The notes: generated by a model not told the origin, from the sequence alone. A DNA stretch of 64,000 bases from Sphingomonas kyeonggiensis (GCF_014196745.1 NZ_JACIEH010000002.1:434383-498382); one strand, 5' to 3'. Counted from the stretch's first letter, positions 25,139-34,351 are shown. Program-made: numbers and translations.

Positions 25139-26103
25139 TCGGAAACCTCCCCATGCTGGCGGAGCGCGGCGAGCGCGGCCGCGGTGTCGCCGCCGGTCAG
25201 GCCCAGGGTCAGCTGGCCGAAGCTAGCATCCTTGAACCGTCCGATCCGCCCGTCGAGGATCGCGAAGTCGGTACCGGTCTCGCGGGCGATGCGGGTCAGC
25301 ACGGGCTGCAGGATCGCGTCGCCGCGCAGGGTGAGCCGGATGATCGGTCCGTCGAACGCGATCGGCGCGGCATGGTCGCTGCCTTCGTCGAGCATCGCTC
25401 GGGTTTCCGCCGCCTTGGGATCGAGGAAGACCTGCGCGACGCTGCCCGTCTCCACCACGCGCCCGGCATGGAGCACGGCGACGCGGTCGCAGACTTGGCG
25501 GACGACTTCCATCTCGTGGGTGATCAGCACGATGGTCAGGCCCAGTTCGCGGTTGAGATCGGCGATCAGCGTCAGGATGCTGCGGGTCGTCTCCGGATCG
25601 AGCGCGCTGGTCGCCTCGTCGCAGAGCAGGATATCCGGACCCGTAGCGAGCGCGCGGGCGATGCCGACGCGCTGCTTCTGGCCGCCCGAAAGCTGGGCGG
25701 GATATTTGCCGCCATGATCGATCAGCCCGACCCGGGCGAGCAGTTCGGGCACGCGTTCGGCGATCCGCGCCTTGTCGGCGCCGGCGATCCGCAGCGGCAG
25801 CGCGACATTGTCGAACACGGTGCGCGAACTCAGCAGCCCGAAATTCTGGAAGATCATCCCCACCCGCCGGCGCAGCGTCCGCAGGCCCTCGCCCGACAGG
25901 CTGCTCACGTTGGTGCCGTCGATCGAGACCGTGCCGGTGCTGGGGCGCTCGAGCCCGTTGAGCAGCCGCACCAGTGTCGACTTGCCCGCGCCCGAGCGGC
26001 CGATGATGCCGAACACCTCGCCGCGCGCGACTTCCAGATCGACGCCCCCCAGGGCAGCATGGCCGCTGGCAAAGGCCTTGTGGACATTCTCGAGCCGGAT
26101 CAT
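25135..26103 (-). CDS. metN: Methionine ABC transporter ATP-binding protein MetN
   Basis: 322 aa. Walker A GRSGAGKST, Q-loop FQNFGLLSSRTV, signature LSGGQKQRVGIARAL, Walker B ILLCDEATSALDP and the switch His (ITHEM). The C-terminal 80 residues form the NIL/ACT-like regulatory domain (GPIIRLTLRG to the end) that lets methionine inhibit transport. ATG 26103 starts the ABC core. The ribosome site is weak (GGGGGTGCG). First gene of a metN-metI-metQ operon. Confidence 0.94.
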   Translation of the reverse strand: MIRLENVHKAFASGHAALGGVDLEVARGEVFGIIGRSGAGKSTLVRLLNGLERPSTGTVSIDGTNVSSLSGEGLRTLRRRVGMIFQNFGLLSSRTVFDNVALPLRIAGADKARIAERVPELLARVGLIDHGGKYPAQLSGGQKQRVGIARALATGPDILLCDEATSALDPETTRSILTLIADLNRELGLTIVLITHEMEVVRQVCDRVAVLHAGRVVETGSVAQVFLDPKAAETRAMLDEGSDHAAPIAFDGPIIRLTLRGDAILQPVLTRIARETGTDFAILDGRIGRFKDASFGQLTLGLTGGDTAAALAALRQHGEVSE

Positions 26104-26279
26104 GCGTCGCACCCCCGTGCCGCACAGGGCGGTTGGAAGCAGGCAGGATGCTCGGCGAGCGGGGCGGGATCGATCATGGCATTCCGGTAGGGGAGTCGGG
26201 GCAGGAGGGCAAACCGCCGGGATAGCGGCCCCCCGCCCGAACGCGCGAGAGATGAGCTTTAGCGTCCCATAGCCGAAGT

Positions 26280-26293
26280 TGTTTTCTAAAACA
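26280..26293. promoter_or_regulatory. Palindromic candidate operator upstream of metN
   Basis: Six-base arms TGTTTT and AAAACA around CT, about 180 bases before the metN start, in the only A+T-rich stretch of the spacer. Could bind a methionine-responsive or other dimeric regulator. No known consensus is matched. Confidence 0.3.
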
Positions 26294-26399
26294 TACCTTT
26301 TTGATAGGAATTGTGCGTGTGCTGACGGACCGGTTGCCGCTCTCCCGGTTTCGTCACCCCCCGAGCAAGGAGTATCCCCTCCCCCCGGCTCAGGTTCTC

Positions 26400-26434
26400 G
26401 GCCGCGCTCCATCCCGGGAGCGCGGCCATTTTTT
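26400..26434 (+). terminator. Rho-independent terminator with no upstream plus-strand gene
   Basis: GGCCGCGCTCC (26400-26410), loop ATCCCG, GGAGCGCGGCC (26417-26427), then A and TTTTTT (26429-26434). The stem is perfect and the T run is on the plus strand, whereas both neighbours are on the minus strand. It may terminate a small RNA, or the hairpin alone may end the M16 protease transcript, which stops 17 bases away on the other strand. Confidence 0.75.
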
Positions 26435-26450
26435 CAGGCTATGCAGCTGC

Positions 26451-29168
26451 TCAGCGCAGCTTGCGGCCCTCCGCGTCCCAGATCTCGACCGTGCCGAGCT
26501 TGAGCGCGCGGACCTTCGCCTCGATCTTCGAAAGATCGCCGACGATCACCCAGGTCATCGCATCCGGATGGAGCAGCTGGGCGCTGGCGGTGATCGCGTC
26601 GGTGCGCAGCGCGGCGTACTTCGCCGGCATGGTGGTGATCCAGTCGTACGGACGGCCGAAGCGGTTCACATATTGGAGATAGCCGACCATCGCGTTGTTC
26701 GTCTCGAACCGGCCGGGCAGGGACAGCACCTCGCCCTTGCTCAGCAGGTCGAGCTCCGCCTGGGTCGCCGGCTTGTCGCCGTGGATGCCGCGGATTTCCT
26801 TGTCGATCTCGCCCAGCGCCTCGGCGGTCTTGTCGGTCTGGACGCTGGTCGCCACGCCGAACGCCTGCGGTCCGCGTGCCTCGGCGACATAGGAATTGGC
26901 GCCATAGGTCCAGCCCTTGGCCTCGCGCAGGTTCATGTTGAGCCGTGCGGTGAAGTTGCCGCCGAGCACGTCGTTCATCGCGCCGATCTCGAAATAGCGC
27001 GGATCGCTGCCGTCGGGCAGGATCTCGCCGACGCGGATCACCGACTGGATCGCGCCCGGCTTGTCGACCAGCACGATGCGCGGCGCGGTCGCCGCCGGGA
27101 CGGCATCGATCGCCTTGCTGCCCTTGGCGCGGGCCGGCGCCTTCCAGCTGCCGAAACCCTTCTCCAGCGCGGCGGTGAGCGTGGCGATGTCGGTGTTGCC
27201 CGCCGCATAGATCACCGCGTTGTCGGGCCGGATCCAGCTGTCGTGGAAGGCGACCAGGTCCTCGCGGGTGATCGACTTGAGCGTCTCCGCGCGACCGGCG
27301 AGCGCCGCGCCATAGGCATGGTCCGGACCATAGAGCAGGTTGGTGAAGGTGCGCTGGGCGATCTGGTCGGAATCGACCAGCGACTGCGACAGGCCCGAGA
27401 GATGCTGCTGGCGATCGCGTTCCAAGTCGGCGGGCCGGAAGGCGGGGTTGCGGATGTAATCGGCCCAGAGCGCCACCGTCTCGGGCAGCGACTTGGCCAT
27501 GGCCGATGCCATGAAGTCGGTCGTGTCGACGTCGCTGGTCGAATAGATGCGCGCGCCCAGCAGCGCCTGGCGCTCGGCGAGCTGCTGGCCGGTGAGCGTC
27601 ACCGTGCCTTCGTCCATCAGCCCGAGCGTGAAGCCGCCCACGCCGCGCTTCATGTGCTGCTCGGCGGCCTGGCCGGCATCGAATACCATCGTCATGTCGA
27701 TGGTGGGCGTGCCCGGCCGCTCGGCGAGGATGACGCGGATGCCGTTGGAGAGCCTGGCTTCCTGCACCGCCGGCAGCTTGAGCGCGGGCGACGGCCCGAG
27801 CGGCGGCAGCTTGGTGCGGTCGGCGCCGTCCGCGATCGCCTTGGGGTTGCCGAAGGGCAGCACGGTGAGCTTGTAGTTCGGCTTGCCCAGCCAGGCGCTC
27901 GCGGTGGTGCGCACTTCGGCGGCGGTCAGCGCCTGGAAGTGCTTGTCGTCCACCGCGTACTGGCCGGGATTGTCGGCGAACATCGCGCCGCTGGAGAGCG
28001 CCATCGCCTTGACGTAGATCGATTCCATCGCACGGGCATTGTCGGCCGAGCCGCTCGCCTTGACGCGGGCGAGTTCGGTGGGCGCCGGGCCCTTGGCGAG
28101 GAACTCCGCCAGCACCTGCTTCACCACCGCCTCGGCCTCGGTGCGGTCGACGCCGGGCTTCAGGCGGACGTCGATCGAGAAGATGCCCGCGGCTGCATAG
28201 CCGGCGTAGCTGGCCGAGGCATAGGTGGCGAGCTGCTTCTCCTGCACCAGCGCCTGGTAGAGCCGCGAGGTCTTGCCGCGGCCGAGCGCCTGGGCCGCGA
28301 GCTGCAGCGCCTGCGCCTCGGGCGCACGGTTGCCGGGGACCGCCCAGTTCCACGCGATGGCGAGCTGCGGCACGGTGTCCTGCATCACTTCGCTCTTGTC
28401 GCGATCGAGCGTGGGGACCCAGGCGGTGGTGCGGCTGACCGGCTCGCCGGCCGGGACGCTGCCGAAATACTTTTCCATCAGCGTCTTGGCCTGATCGAGC
28501 GTGACGTCGCCCGAGAGCGTGACCACGGCGTTGGTCGCGCCGTAATATTGGGCGAACCAACCCTTCACGTCGTCGAGCGACGCGGCGTTCAGGTCCTCCA
28601 TCGAGCCGATGGTCGGGTGGTGATAAGGGTGGCCGATCGGGAACAGCGCCGCCGCCTCGCGCTGGTCCATCAGCGCATAGGGCGTGTTCTCGCGGGTGCG
28701 CTTCTCGTTCTGGACGACCTTGCGCTGCTCATCGAGCTTGGCCTGGGTGATCGCGCCGGCGAGATAGCCCATGCGGTCCGATTCCAGCCACAGCACGCGC
28801 TCGAGCCCGCCGGTGGGGACGATCTCGTAATAATAGGTCTGGTCGAGCGAGGTGGCGCCGTTGACGCCCGAGACGCCGATCTCCTGGAGCGGCGGCATGT
28901 ATTCCTTGTCGTGATGCTCGGAGCCGTTGAACATCAGGTGCTCGAACAGATGCGCGAAGCCCGACTTGCCGGTGGGCTCGTTCATCGAGCCGACGTGATA
29001 CCAGACCGCGACCGCCACCTTGGGCGTGTTGTGGTCCTCGTGCACCACGACGCGCAGGCCGTTGGGAAGCGTGAACTGCTTGTACGGAACGAGCTCCTGC
29101 GCGCTGGCGGGCAGCGCGGCGGCGATGGCGAAGCTCGCCGCGGCAAGGAGCAACCTGGTGGCCTTCAT
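26451..29168 (-). CDS. Secreted M16-family zinc metalloprotease (two-domain, pitrilysin/FusC-like)
   Basis: 905 aa, signal peptide to residue 23 (LPASAQE). The inverted zinc motif HLFEH is H73-x-x-E76-H77, with the third ligand Glu in the NEKRTRENTPYALMDQ region. A second, inactive M16 half follows (from LPAVQEARLSNGIRVILAER), as in pitrilysin-type proteases whose two halves enclose peptide substrates. It would act in the periplasm. It follows the STN-type TonB receptor on the same strand. This recalls FusA-FusC, in which an M16 protease digests an imported protein; the resemblance is architectural only. Confidence 0.92.
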   Translation of the reverse strand: MKATRLLLAAASFAIAAALPASAQELVPYKQFTLPNGLRVVVHEDHNTPKVAVAVWYHVGSMNEPTGKSGFAHLFEHLMFNGSEHHDKEYMPPLQEIGVSGVNGATSLDQTYYYEIVPTGGLERVLWLESDRMGYLAGAITQAKLDEQRKVVQNEKRTRENTPYALMDQREAAALFPIGHPYHHPTIGSMEDLNAASLDDVKGWFAQYYGATNAVVTLSGDVTLDQAKTLMEKYFGSVPAGEPVSRTTAWVPTLDRDKSEVMQDTVPQLAIAWNWAVPGNRAPEAQALQLAAQALGRGKTSRLYQALVQEKQLATYASASYAGYAAAGIFSIDVRLKPGVDRTEAEAVVKQVLAEFLAKGPAPTELARVKASGSADNARAMESIYVKAMALSSGAMFADNPGQYAVDDKHFQALTAAEVRTTASAWLGKPNYKLTVLPFGNPKAIADGADRTKLPPLGPSPALKLPAVQEARLSNGIRVILAERPGTPTIDMTMVFDAGQAAEQHMKRGVGGFTLGLMDEGTVTLTGQQLAERQALLGARIYSTSDVDTTDFMASAMAKSLPETVALWADYIRNPAFRPADLERDRQQHLSGLSQSLVDSDQIAQRTFTNLLYGPDHAYGAALAGRAETLKSITREDLVAFHDSWIRPDNAVIYAAGNTDIATLTAALEKGFGSWKAPARAKGSKAIDAVPAATAPRIVLVDKPGAIQSVIRVGEILPDGSDPRYFEIGAMNDVLGGNFTARLNMNLREAKGWTYGANSYVAEARGPQAFGVATSVQTDKTAEALGEIDKEIRGIHGDKPATQAELDLLSKGEVLSLPGRFETNNAMVGYLQYVNRFGRPYDWITTMPAKYAALRTDAITASAQLLHPDAMTWVIVGDLSKIEAKVRALKLGTVEIWDAEGRKLR

Positions 29169-29186
29169 GGGGATATCCTCGAACAG

Positions 29187-29221
29187 AAAAGAGCCGGCTC
29201 CCCGCGCACGAGGGAGCCGGC
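29187..29221 (-). terminator. Terminator between TonB receptor and M16 protease genes
   Basis: GCCGGCTCCC (29193-29202) and GGGAGCCGGC (29212-29221) form a perfect 10-bp stem. On the minus strand it is followed by TCTTTTC. It ends only 18 bases before the protease ATG (29168), with the GAGG ribosome site in between. Confidence 0.8.
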
Positions 29222-29236
29222 AGGAGCGTGCAGTCG

Positions 29237-32200
29237 TCAGAAGATCGCGGCGGCGCCGATCTTGAACTTGCGGCCGCCCAGATAGGTGGCGCGGGTATAG
29301 ATGCCCTGGATCAGCTGCTGGACGTCGGGCTTCTCGGTGCCCTTGAGCAGGTCCGAACCCTCGACATAGACCCGGTATTTCCGGCCCTTGTCGATGTAGT
29401 ACTCGCCGCGCAGGTCGAGCGTCTGGACGTCCTGATTGTAGACCGAGAGGCCGCGCGGGTAGAAATTGTCCAGCGTCTTCGACTGGAAGCTATAGGCCAG
29501 CGTGCCGTCGAAGCCGTACTTCTGGTAGGTCAGCGCGACGGTGCCCGAATGCTTGGGCTGCTGGTTGAACGGCAGGCCCGAGAATTCGTAGATGCTGCTC
29601 TGGTTCGCCGGGGCATAGGCCCAGCTGTACTGCTGCCAGCGGCTGCTCTTGGTGTAGGTATAGTTGGCGATGATGCCGAGGCCGCTCAGCGCGCCCGGCA
29701 GGAAATCGAACTGCCGCTCGAACCGGCCTTCCACGCCCCAGATGGTGGCGGGATGCGGGCTGTTGATCGGCGATCCGCCGTTGATGAAGTAATTCTCCGG
29801 ATGCGCCGGATCGAAATAGGGCAGGCCCTGGAAATAGGGGCTGTTGGGCAGCGTCAGGTTGGCCAGGTTGGCCGGGCCATTGGTCTGGTTGGCCTGGAGC
29901 AGATTGTTGATCCGCTTGTAGAAGCCGCCGATCTTGATGATGCCGATCTTGTGGTAATATTCGGCGCTCAGGTCGAAATTGTGCGTCGTCGCCTGCTTCA
30001 GGTTCGGGTTGCCCGAATTGATCTGCAGGATCGGCTGCACGCCGTTCGGGCCCGGGATCGGGATGTTGATGAAGCTGATCCGGGTCTCGCGCGACAGGTT
30101 GGTGATCTGCGGACGGGCGACCGAGAGGAAATAGCCGCCGCGGAAGATCAGGTTGTCGTTCTGGCGAAAGTTGAACAGCACGCGCGGCAGGAAGTCCTCG
30201 GACTTGGCCGTCTCGGTCACCAGCCGGGTGAACTGGTTCTGGAAGACCAGATCGCTGCCGAAGCCGCCGCCATTCGCCGGCAGGATCGGGCCGATATAGG
30301 TCGGGAAGCTCAGGTTCGAGGCGGTCAGGTCGGTGCGGTTGTAGCGCACGCCGCCGATGATCTCGAGCTTGCCGAACTGCAGGCGGCTCTGGACATAGGC
30401 CGCGTAATTGTCCTCGCGGGTACCCTGCTTGTCCTGGCCGACGGCGAGCGGAAGCACGGACAGGCCCACCTGCGGATACTTGCCCAGATTGTCGAGGAAG
30501 CGGATCAGCGTGCTTTCGCTCATCGCCGTGAAGTTGGCGCCGGTGACGCCCACCCGGCTGAGATCGGTGGGCGTGAAGGGCAGGCCCAGCGCGGCGATCG
30601 ACGCGTTGCCGGAGAACTGGGTGCGCGCAAGGTTGCTCTTGAACTCGGCCCGCTCGAAGCGCCCGCCGATCTGGACGTACTTCAGGAAGCCCCAGTCCAT
30701 GTCCCAGCGCAGGCTGGCCTCGCCGGTGTAGCGGTTGTTGCTGCCAGTGGTGGTGTCGATGCCGCCGGTGCCGTTCTGGATGGTGTAGCGCGAGGCATCG
30801 TTGATCAGCGCCCAGCCGGCGGTGCTGAGGAGCGGGATCGGGATCGCATCGCCGCTGCGCCGAGCGAAGGGCGTGACGATATAGCCGAGCGTGGCATCGG
30901 TCGCGCCGGGCTGGAAATAGGCGGCGGTGGCATCGATGCCCGCCACCCGCAGGTCCAGCGTGGTGTTGCGGCCGTGCTTCTCGCCGCCATGGGCATAGCC
31001 CGCGAGATAGGTGAAGGTCAGCTTGCCCGCGGTGCTCTTGCCCGAGAAGCTGTAGGTGTCGGTTGTCGTCTTCCCGTCCGGATCATAGCTGTACGCCTGC
31101 TCGCGGGCGAGGGCGGCATTGCCCGGCGTCAGGTCGAGATGCAGCGCCGAGACCGCCTGGCCGCCCGGAACGTCCGAATATTTGCTCGAGGCGGTGAAGA
31201 TGTCGGTCATCGAATAATAGGTGCGATTGACCTCGGCATGCTGGAAATCGAACTTCCAGTTGGTGTGGTCGGCGATGTTCCACTCGGCCGATACCGTTGC
31301 CGCCAGGGTCGACTGCTTCACATGGTTGAAGCTCGTCTCCAGCTGGGTGACATAGGCGCCGTCATCGCCCGGCACGAACGGGAAGGTGGCATGCGGATTC
31401 ACCGCGTCCGGCGCGGTCAGCGTCGGCGTGCCGTTGGCGGCGTTGGGCAGGAACGCGCCGAACTTGGTCACCGTGTTGTACGATACGTTGCGCACCGAGT
31501 TGCGGCGGAACTGGACCGAGGCGCTCAGGCCGAAATTGTCCTGCGCGCCGAAGCGTCCGGCGACGGTGCCGGAGACCAGCACGTCCTTGCTGAAGTCCTT
31601 TCCGCTCAGCCCGCCTTCGATCTGGAAGCTGGCATAGCGATGCGGCCGGTTGAGCGGCGACAGCGTCTCGATCTCGATCAGGCCGCCGGTGCCGGCGCTG
31701 TCCTGGCTGGGCAGCAGGCTCTTGCTGATCGTGATCTTGCCGACCGAGTCCGCGAGCAGGTTGCTGAGGTCGGCCGAGCGGCCGGTGCCGTTGCCCACCG
31801 GCAGCTGCAGGCCGTTGAGCTTGACGTTGTTCATGTCCGGATCGAGGCCGCGGACGATCACGTTGGTGCCGTCGCCGGTCACGCTGTCGCGCTGGAACGA
31901 GACGCCGGCGGTGCGGCGCAGCGCATCCGAAAAGGTGGTGCCGGTGAAGTTGCCGAGATCGTCGGCGGAGACGACTTCGGTGTTGTTCTCGGCCGCGCGC
32001 TGCAGGTTCAGCGCGTTGGCGCGAGCACTGCGGGTGCCGTAGACGACGATCGGAACACCCTCTTCAGCGCCCTCGTTCAAGGCGAGGTCGAGGGTCGATG
32101 CGTTTCCCGACCCGACCACCACCGGCTGCGAGCGCGTCTCGAAGCCAAGGAACGAGATTTCCACGGTGTACTGGCCGGGCGCGATGCTGGGAAAGTTGAA

Positions 32201-32644
32201 GTCGCCGTTCTTGTCGGCGGTGGTCGTCTGGTCTGTCTCGACGATGCGGACCAGGGCCCCGGCCAGGGCACGGCCGCCCTGGTCGCGGGTCAGGTGCCCG
32301 GAGATCGATCCCTTGTCGCCGCTGGTGCGGCTCTGCGGGGCGGGGGCCACGACGATGTAGGATCCGCCCTGGGTGACGTTGAGCGACAGCCCCGAGCCCT
32401 GGAGCAGTGCGAGAAAGGCGTCGCGCGCGGTGAACTCGCCGTGCAACGTCGGCGCGGTGCGGCTGCGGAGTGCCGGGCCGTCGAAGATGATGTTGGTCGA
32501 GGTCCGCGTGGCGACCGAGCGGAGCGCCGCTTCGAGCGGCTGGGCCGGCATGTCGAAGCTGTAGCGCGTCTGCGCCTGGGCGACCGGGACAACGAAGGCG
32601 CAGCTGCTGACTGCGAGCATGGCTAGCGTGAGTTTGGACGGCAT
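29237..32644 (-). CDS. TonB-dependent receptor with N-terminal STN signalling domain
   Basis: 1,135 aa. Signal peptide to about residue 24 (VPVAQAQT). STN domain about 27-98 (FDMPAQPLEAALRSVA, HGEFTARDAFLALLQGSGL), a carboxypeptidase-regulatory-like beta domain about 110-190 (ISGHLTRDQGGRALAGALV), plug about 215-350 (SDALRRTAGVSFQRD, IVRGLDPDMNNVKLNG) and a large barrel ending IGAAAIF with terminal Phe. The STN domain contacts a FecR protein, and the FecR and FecI genes lie directly upstream in the same direction. So ligand binding probably induces the gene itself. The substrate is unknown; the M16 protease next to it suggests a peptide or protein. Confidence 0.92.
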   Translation of the reverse strand: MPSKLTLAMLAVSSCAFVVPVAQAQTRYSFDMPAQPLEAALRSVATRTSTNIIFDGPALRSRTAPTLHGEFTARDAFLALLQGSGLSLNVTQGGSYIVVAPAPQSRTSGDKGSISGHLTRDQGGRALAGALVRIVETDQTTTADKNGDFNFPSIAPGQYTVEISFLGFETRSQPVVVGSGNASTLDLALNEGAEEGVPIVVYGTRSARANALNLQRAAENNTEVVSADDLGNFTGTTFSDALRRTAGVSFQRDSVTGDGTNVIVRGLDPDMNNVKLNGLQLPVGNGTGRSADLSNLLADSVGKITISKSLLPSQDSAGTGGLIEIETLSPLNRPHRYASFQIEGGLSGKDFSKDVLVSGTVAGRFGAQDNFGLSASVQFRRNSVRNVSYNTVTKFGAFLPNAANGTPTLTAPDAVNPHATFPFVPGDDGAYVTQLETSFNHVKQSTLAATVSAEWNIADHTNWKFDFQHAEVNRTYYSMTDIFTASSKYSDVPGGQAVSALHLDLTPGNAALAREQAYSYDPDGKTTTDTYSFSGKSTAGKLTFTYLAGYAHGGEKHGRNTTLDLRVAGIDATAAYFQPGATDATLGYIVTPFARRSGDAIPIPLLSTAGWALINDASRYTIQNGTGGIDTTTGSNNRYTGEASLRWDMDWGFLKYVQIGGRFERAEFKSNLARTQFSGNASIAALGLPFTPTDLSRVGVTGANFTAMSESTLIRFLDNLGKYPQVGLSVLPLAVGQDKQGTREDNYAAYVQSRLQFGKLEIIGGVRYNRTDLTASNLSFPTYIGPILPANGGGFGSDLVFQNQFTRLVTETAKSEDFLPRVLFNFRQNDNLIFRGGYFLSVARPQITNLSRETRISFINIPIPGPNGVQPILQINSGNPNLKQATTHNFDLSAEYYHKIGIIKIGGFYKRINNLLQANQTNGPANLANLTLPNSPYFQGLPYFDPAHPENYFINGGSPINSPHPATIWGVEGRFERQFDFLPGALSGLGIIANYTYTKSSRWQQYSWAYAPANQSSIYEFSGLPFNQQPKHSGTVALTYQKYGFDGTLAYSFQSKTLDNFYPRGLSVYNQDVQTLDLRGEYYIDKGRKYRVYVEGSDLLKGTEKPDVQQLIQGIYTRATYLGGRKFKIGAAAIF

Positions 32645-32754
32645 TGCTTTCCCCCCGGGAGCGCGACCCCTTCGCTTGCTCCCTCATGGGTCTAGACGAT
32701 GCTGCGTTGCGAAACCGACATGGCAAAGAAACAAAAATGTCACTGCGCGCGAAA

Positions 32755-33726
32755 TCAGCGCACGATGTGCATAGTCTGCCCATTCTGCTCGATGCGCAGG
32801 CCGTGGAGCGCGGCGACAGCGCGGGCGAATTCGCCGGTGTCGTTGGTGGCAAAGACGCCGGACACGCGCAGCCCGGCCAGACGCGGATCGTCGACGATCA
32901 GGCGTGGGCCGCCATAGCGGTTCATTTCGGTCACGGCGTCGCCCAGCGGCGTGTCCGCGAACATCGCCTGGCCGCGGCGCCAGGCGGTGGCGGCATCGGC
33001 CGCCTGCGCGTCGATCCGCGCGGGCCCGTCGACCGGCGCGCGCAGCCGGTCGCCGGGGGTGAGATAGGTCGGCGCCGGCTTGGCGGCGGCGGGCCGGATG
33101 TCGGTCACCGCAACCTTGCCCTGGAGCAAAGTCACCACGACTTCGCCGCGCTCGTTGCGCACCACGAAGCTGGTGCCGACCGCGCGGATCTGCTTGTCGC
33201 CGGCGCGCACGATGAAGGGGCGGGCGCTGTTGTGCGCCACTTCGAACATCGCTTCGCCGCGGTCGAGCTCGACCAGCCGCTGGGCGGCGTTGTAGCGGAC
33301 CTCGACGCTGCTGTCCGTATTGAGCGCAATGCGGCTGCCGTCCTCGAGCGTTGCGACCTTCTGCTCGCCTATGGTGGTGGAATAGGCGGAAGGCTGGGAC
33401 AGCCAGAAGAAGGTACCGATCCCGATCGCCAGGACCAGCGAGGCGGCGAGCGCCAGTTGGTGAACGGGCAGGCGCCGCCACGCGGGCCGCAAGGGCAGGG
33501 GTCTCGGCGCCGGGCGTTCCTCGATCAGCGCCGCAGCGCCGGGCAGGTCGGCCCAGATGTCGGTGGCGCGTTCGAACGCCCTCTGGTTGACGGGATCGGC
33601 GCGCAGCCAGTCCTTGAAGGCCGCTTCGCGCTCCGCAGTGCGCGCATCGCCTTGCAGGCGTGCGAGCCAGGCGGCTGCTTCGGCCGAGGCGCGGGAGCTG
33701 GACTGGCTCACCACCCGTCCATCCAT
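32755..33726 (-). CDS. FecR-family anti-sigma factor
   Basis: 323 aa. N-terminal DUF4880-like region (ASAEAAAWLARLQG, FKDWLRADPVNQRAFERA), one membrane helix (LALAASLVLAIGIGTFFWL, about 93-112) and a periplasmic FecR domain (EDGSRIALNTDSSVEV, LDRGEAMFEVAHNSARPFIV, VGTSFVVRN). It transmits the state of the STN-type receptor to the sigma factor. ATG 33726 overlaps the end of the sigma gene by 19 bases, so the two are co-translated. Confidence 0.92.
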   Translation of the reverse strand: MDGRVVSQSSSRASAEAAAWLARLQGDARTAEREAAFKDWLRADPVNQRAFERATDIWADLPGAAALIEERPAPRPLPLRPAWRRLPVHQLALAASLVLAIGIGTFFWLSQPSAYSTTIGEQKVATLEDGSRIALNTDSSVEVRYNAAQRLVELDRGEAMFEVAHNSARPFIVRAGDKQIRAVGTSFVVRNERGEVVVTLLQGKVAVTDIRPAAAKPAPTYLTPGDRLRAPVDGPARIDAQAADAATAWRRGQAMFADTPLGDAVTEMNRYGGPRLIVDDPRLAGLRVSGVFATNDTGEFARAVAALHGLRIEQNGQTMHIVR

Positions 33727-34184
33727 TGCATCAGCTGGAGCGTCGCACGCGCCACCTGCTTCTCCACCGCCGCCACACTCATCCCCTCGTCCGCCGCGAT
33801 TTCGGCGTAGCTGCTTCCCTCGAGACGCCGCCGCAGCAATATGCGACGGGTTCGTTCCGGCAGTGTTTCCAGACCGGCCTTGGCGTGCTCGAGACGCCTT
33901 TGCTGCTCCATGATCTGTGCCGGGTTCGGTGTCGAGTCGGCGATGTTGGCAAGATCGCTGACGTCGGCGAAGGGCGCGCGCGCGTCGCGGCGGCGGCGAT
34001 CGATCGAGAGATTGACCGCAGCCGTCACCAGCAGCGCCTCGCGCGAGCGGGCGGTCTGGTCGCGCTCGTAGCGCTCGATCCGAAGAAACGCCTCCTGCAC
34101 CAGCTCGTCTGCATCCTGTTCGGCGATGCCGCGCCGCACGACCGCGCGCTTTGCCTTGGCGAGCATGTTCGCAAGGTCCCGCAC
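33708..34184 (-). CDS. FecI-type ECF sigma factor
   Basis: 158 aa from GTG 34184 (GGAG seven bases upstream). Region 2: EQDADELVQEAFLRIERYER and SREALLVTAAVNLSIDRRRR. Region 4: LPERTRRILLRRRLEGSSYAEIAADEGMS and VEKQVARATLQLM. Directs transcription of the TonB receptor, and perhaps the protease, when released or activated by FecR. The expected target promoter before the receptor (32645-32754) shows no consensus I can identify by eye. Confidence 0.92.
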   Translation of the reverse strand: MRDLANMLAKAKRAVVRRGIAEQDADELVQEAFLRIERYERDQTARSREALLVTAAVNLSIDRRRRDARAPFADVSDLANIADSTPNPAQIMEQQRRLEHAKAGLETLPERTRRILLRRRLEGSSYAEIAADEGMSVAAVEKQVARATLQLMQWMDGW

Positions 34185-34315
34185 GGCCTTCTCCGCTAGC
34201 TAGACGTGCGGGAGGCGGAAACCCGACAGGAAGATCGGGCCAGATTGGGAGAATCCATCATTTTGTAATGTGTGGACCGGCGCAGCGCCGATGCCAAGTA
34301 GGGAACGCGAGCAGC

Positions 34316-34343
34316 GGCCGGCCACCCCGAAGGGCGGCCGGCC
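34316..34343. terminator. GGCCGGCC hairpin downstream of the autotransporter
   Basis: GGCCGGCC at 34316-34323 and again at 34336-34343 pair over a 12-base loop, just past the autotransporter stop. No T run on the minus strand. A plausible but weak terminator. Confidence 0.4.
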
Positions 34344-34351
34344 ATGCCGGA

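Larger units (their letters stand above)
26104..26450. other. Intergenic region upstream of metN with palindrome and orphan terminator
   Basis: 347 bp. TGTTTT-CT-AAAACA (26280-26293) is a near-perfect palindrome in the A+T-rich part where the metN promoter should be, so it is a candidate operator. To its right, on the plus strand, A+T-rich DNA is followed by about 110 bases and then a full terminator (26400-26434). No protein gene runs in that direction. I looked for SAM-I and SAM-II riboswitch signatures in the metN leader and could not match them. Confidence 0.45.

Noticed and set aside
26104..26300. SAM riboswitch in the metN leader
   Set aside because: GCTAAAG occurs on the minus strand, but I could not find the stems or other conserved bases of SAM-I or SAM-II. 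A covariance-model search would decide.
26301..34000. Very long open frames on the opposite strand of the M16 protease (26301-29285) and TonB receptor (29228-32626)
   Set aside because: High G+C genomes give long antisense frames. Their proteins are Arg/Gly/Ala/Val-rich, lack family motifs, and the other strand encodes clear homologues.
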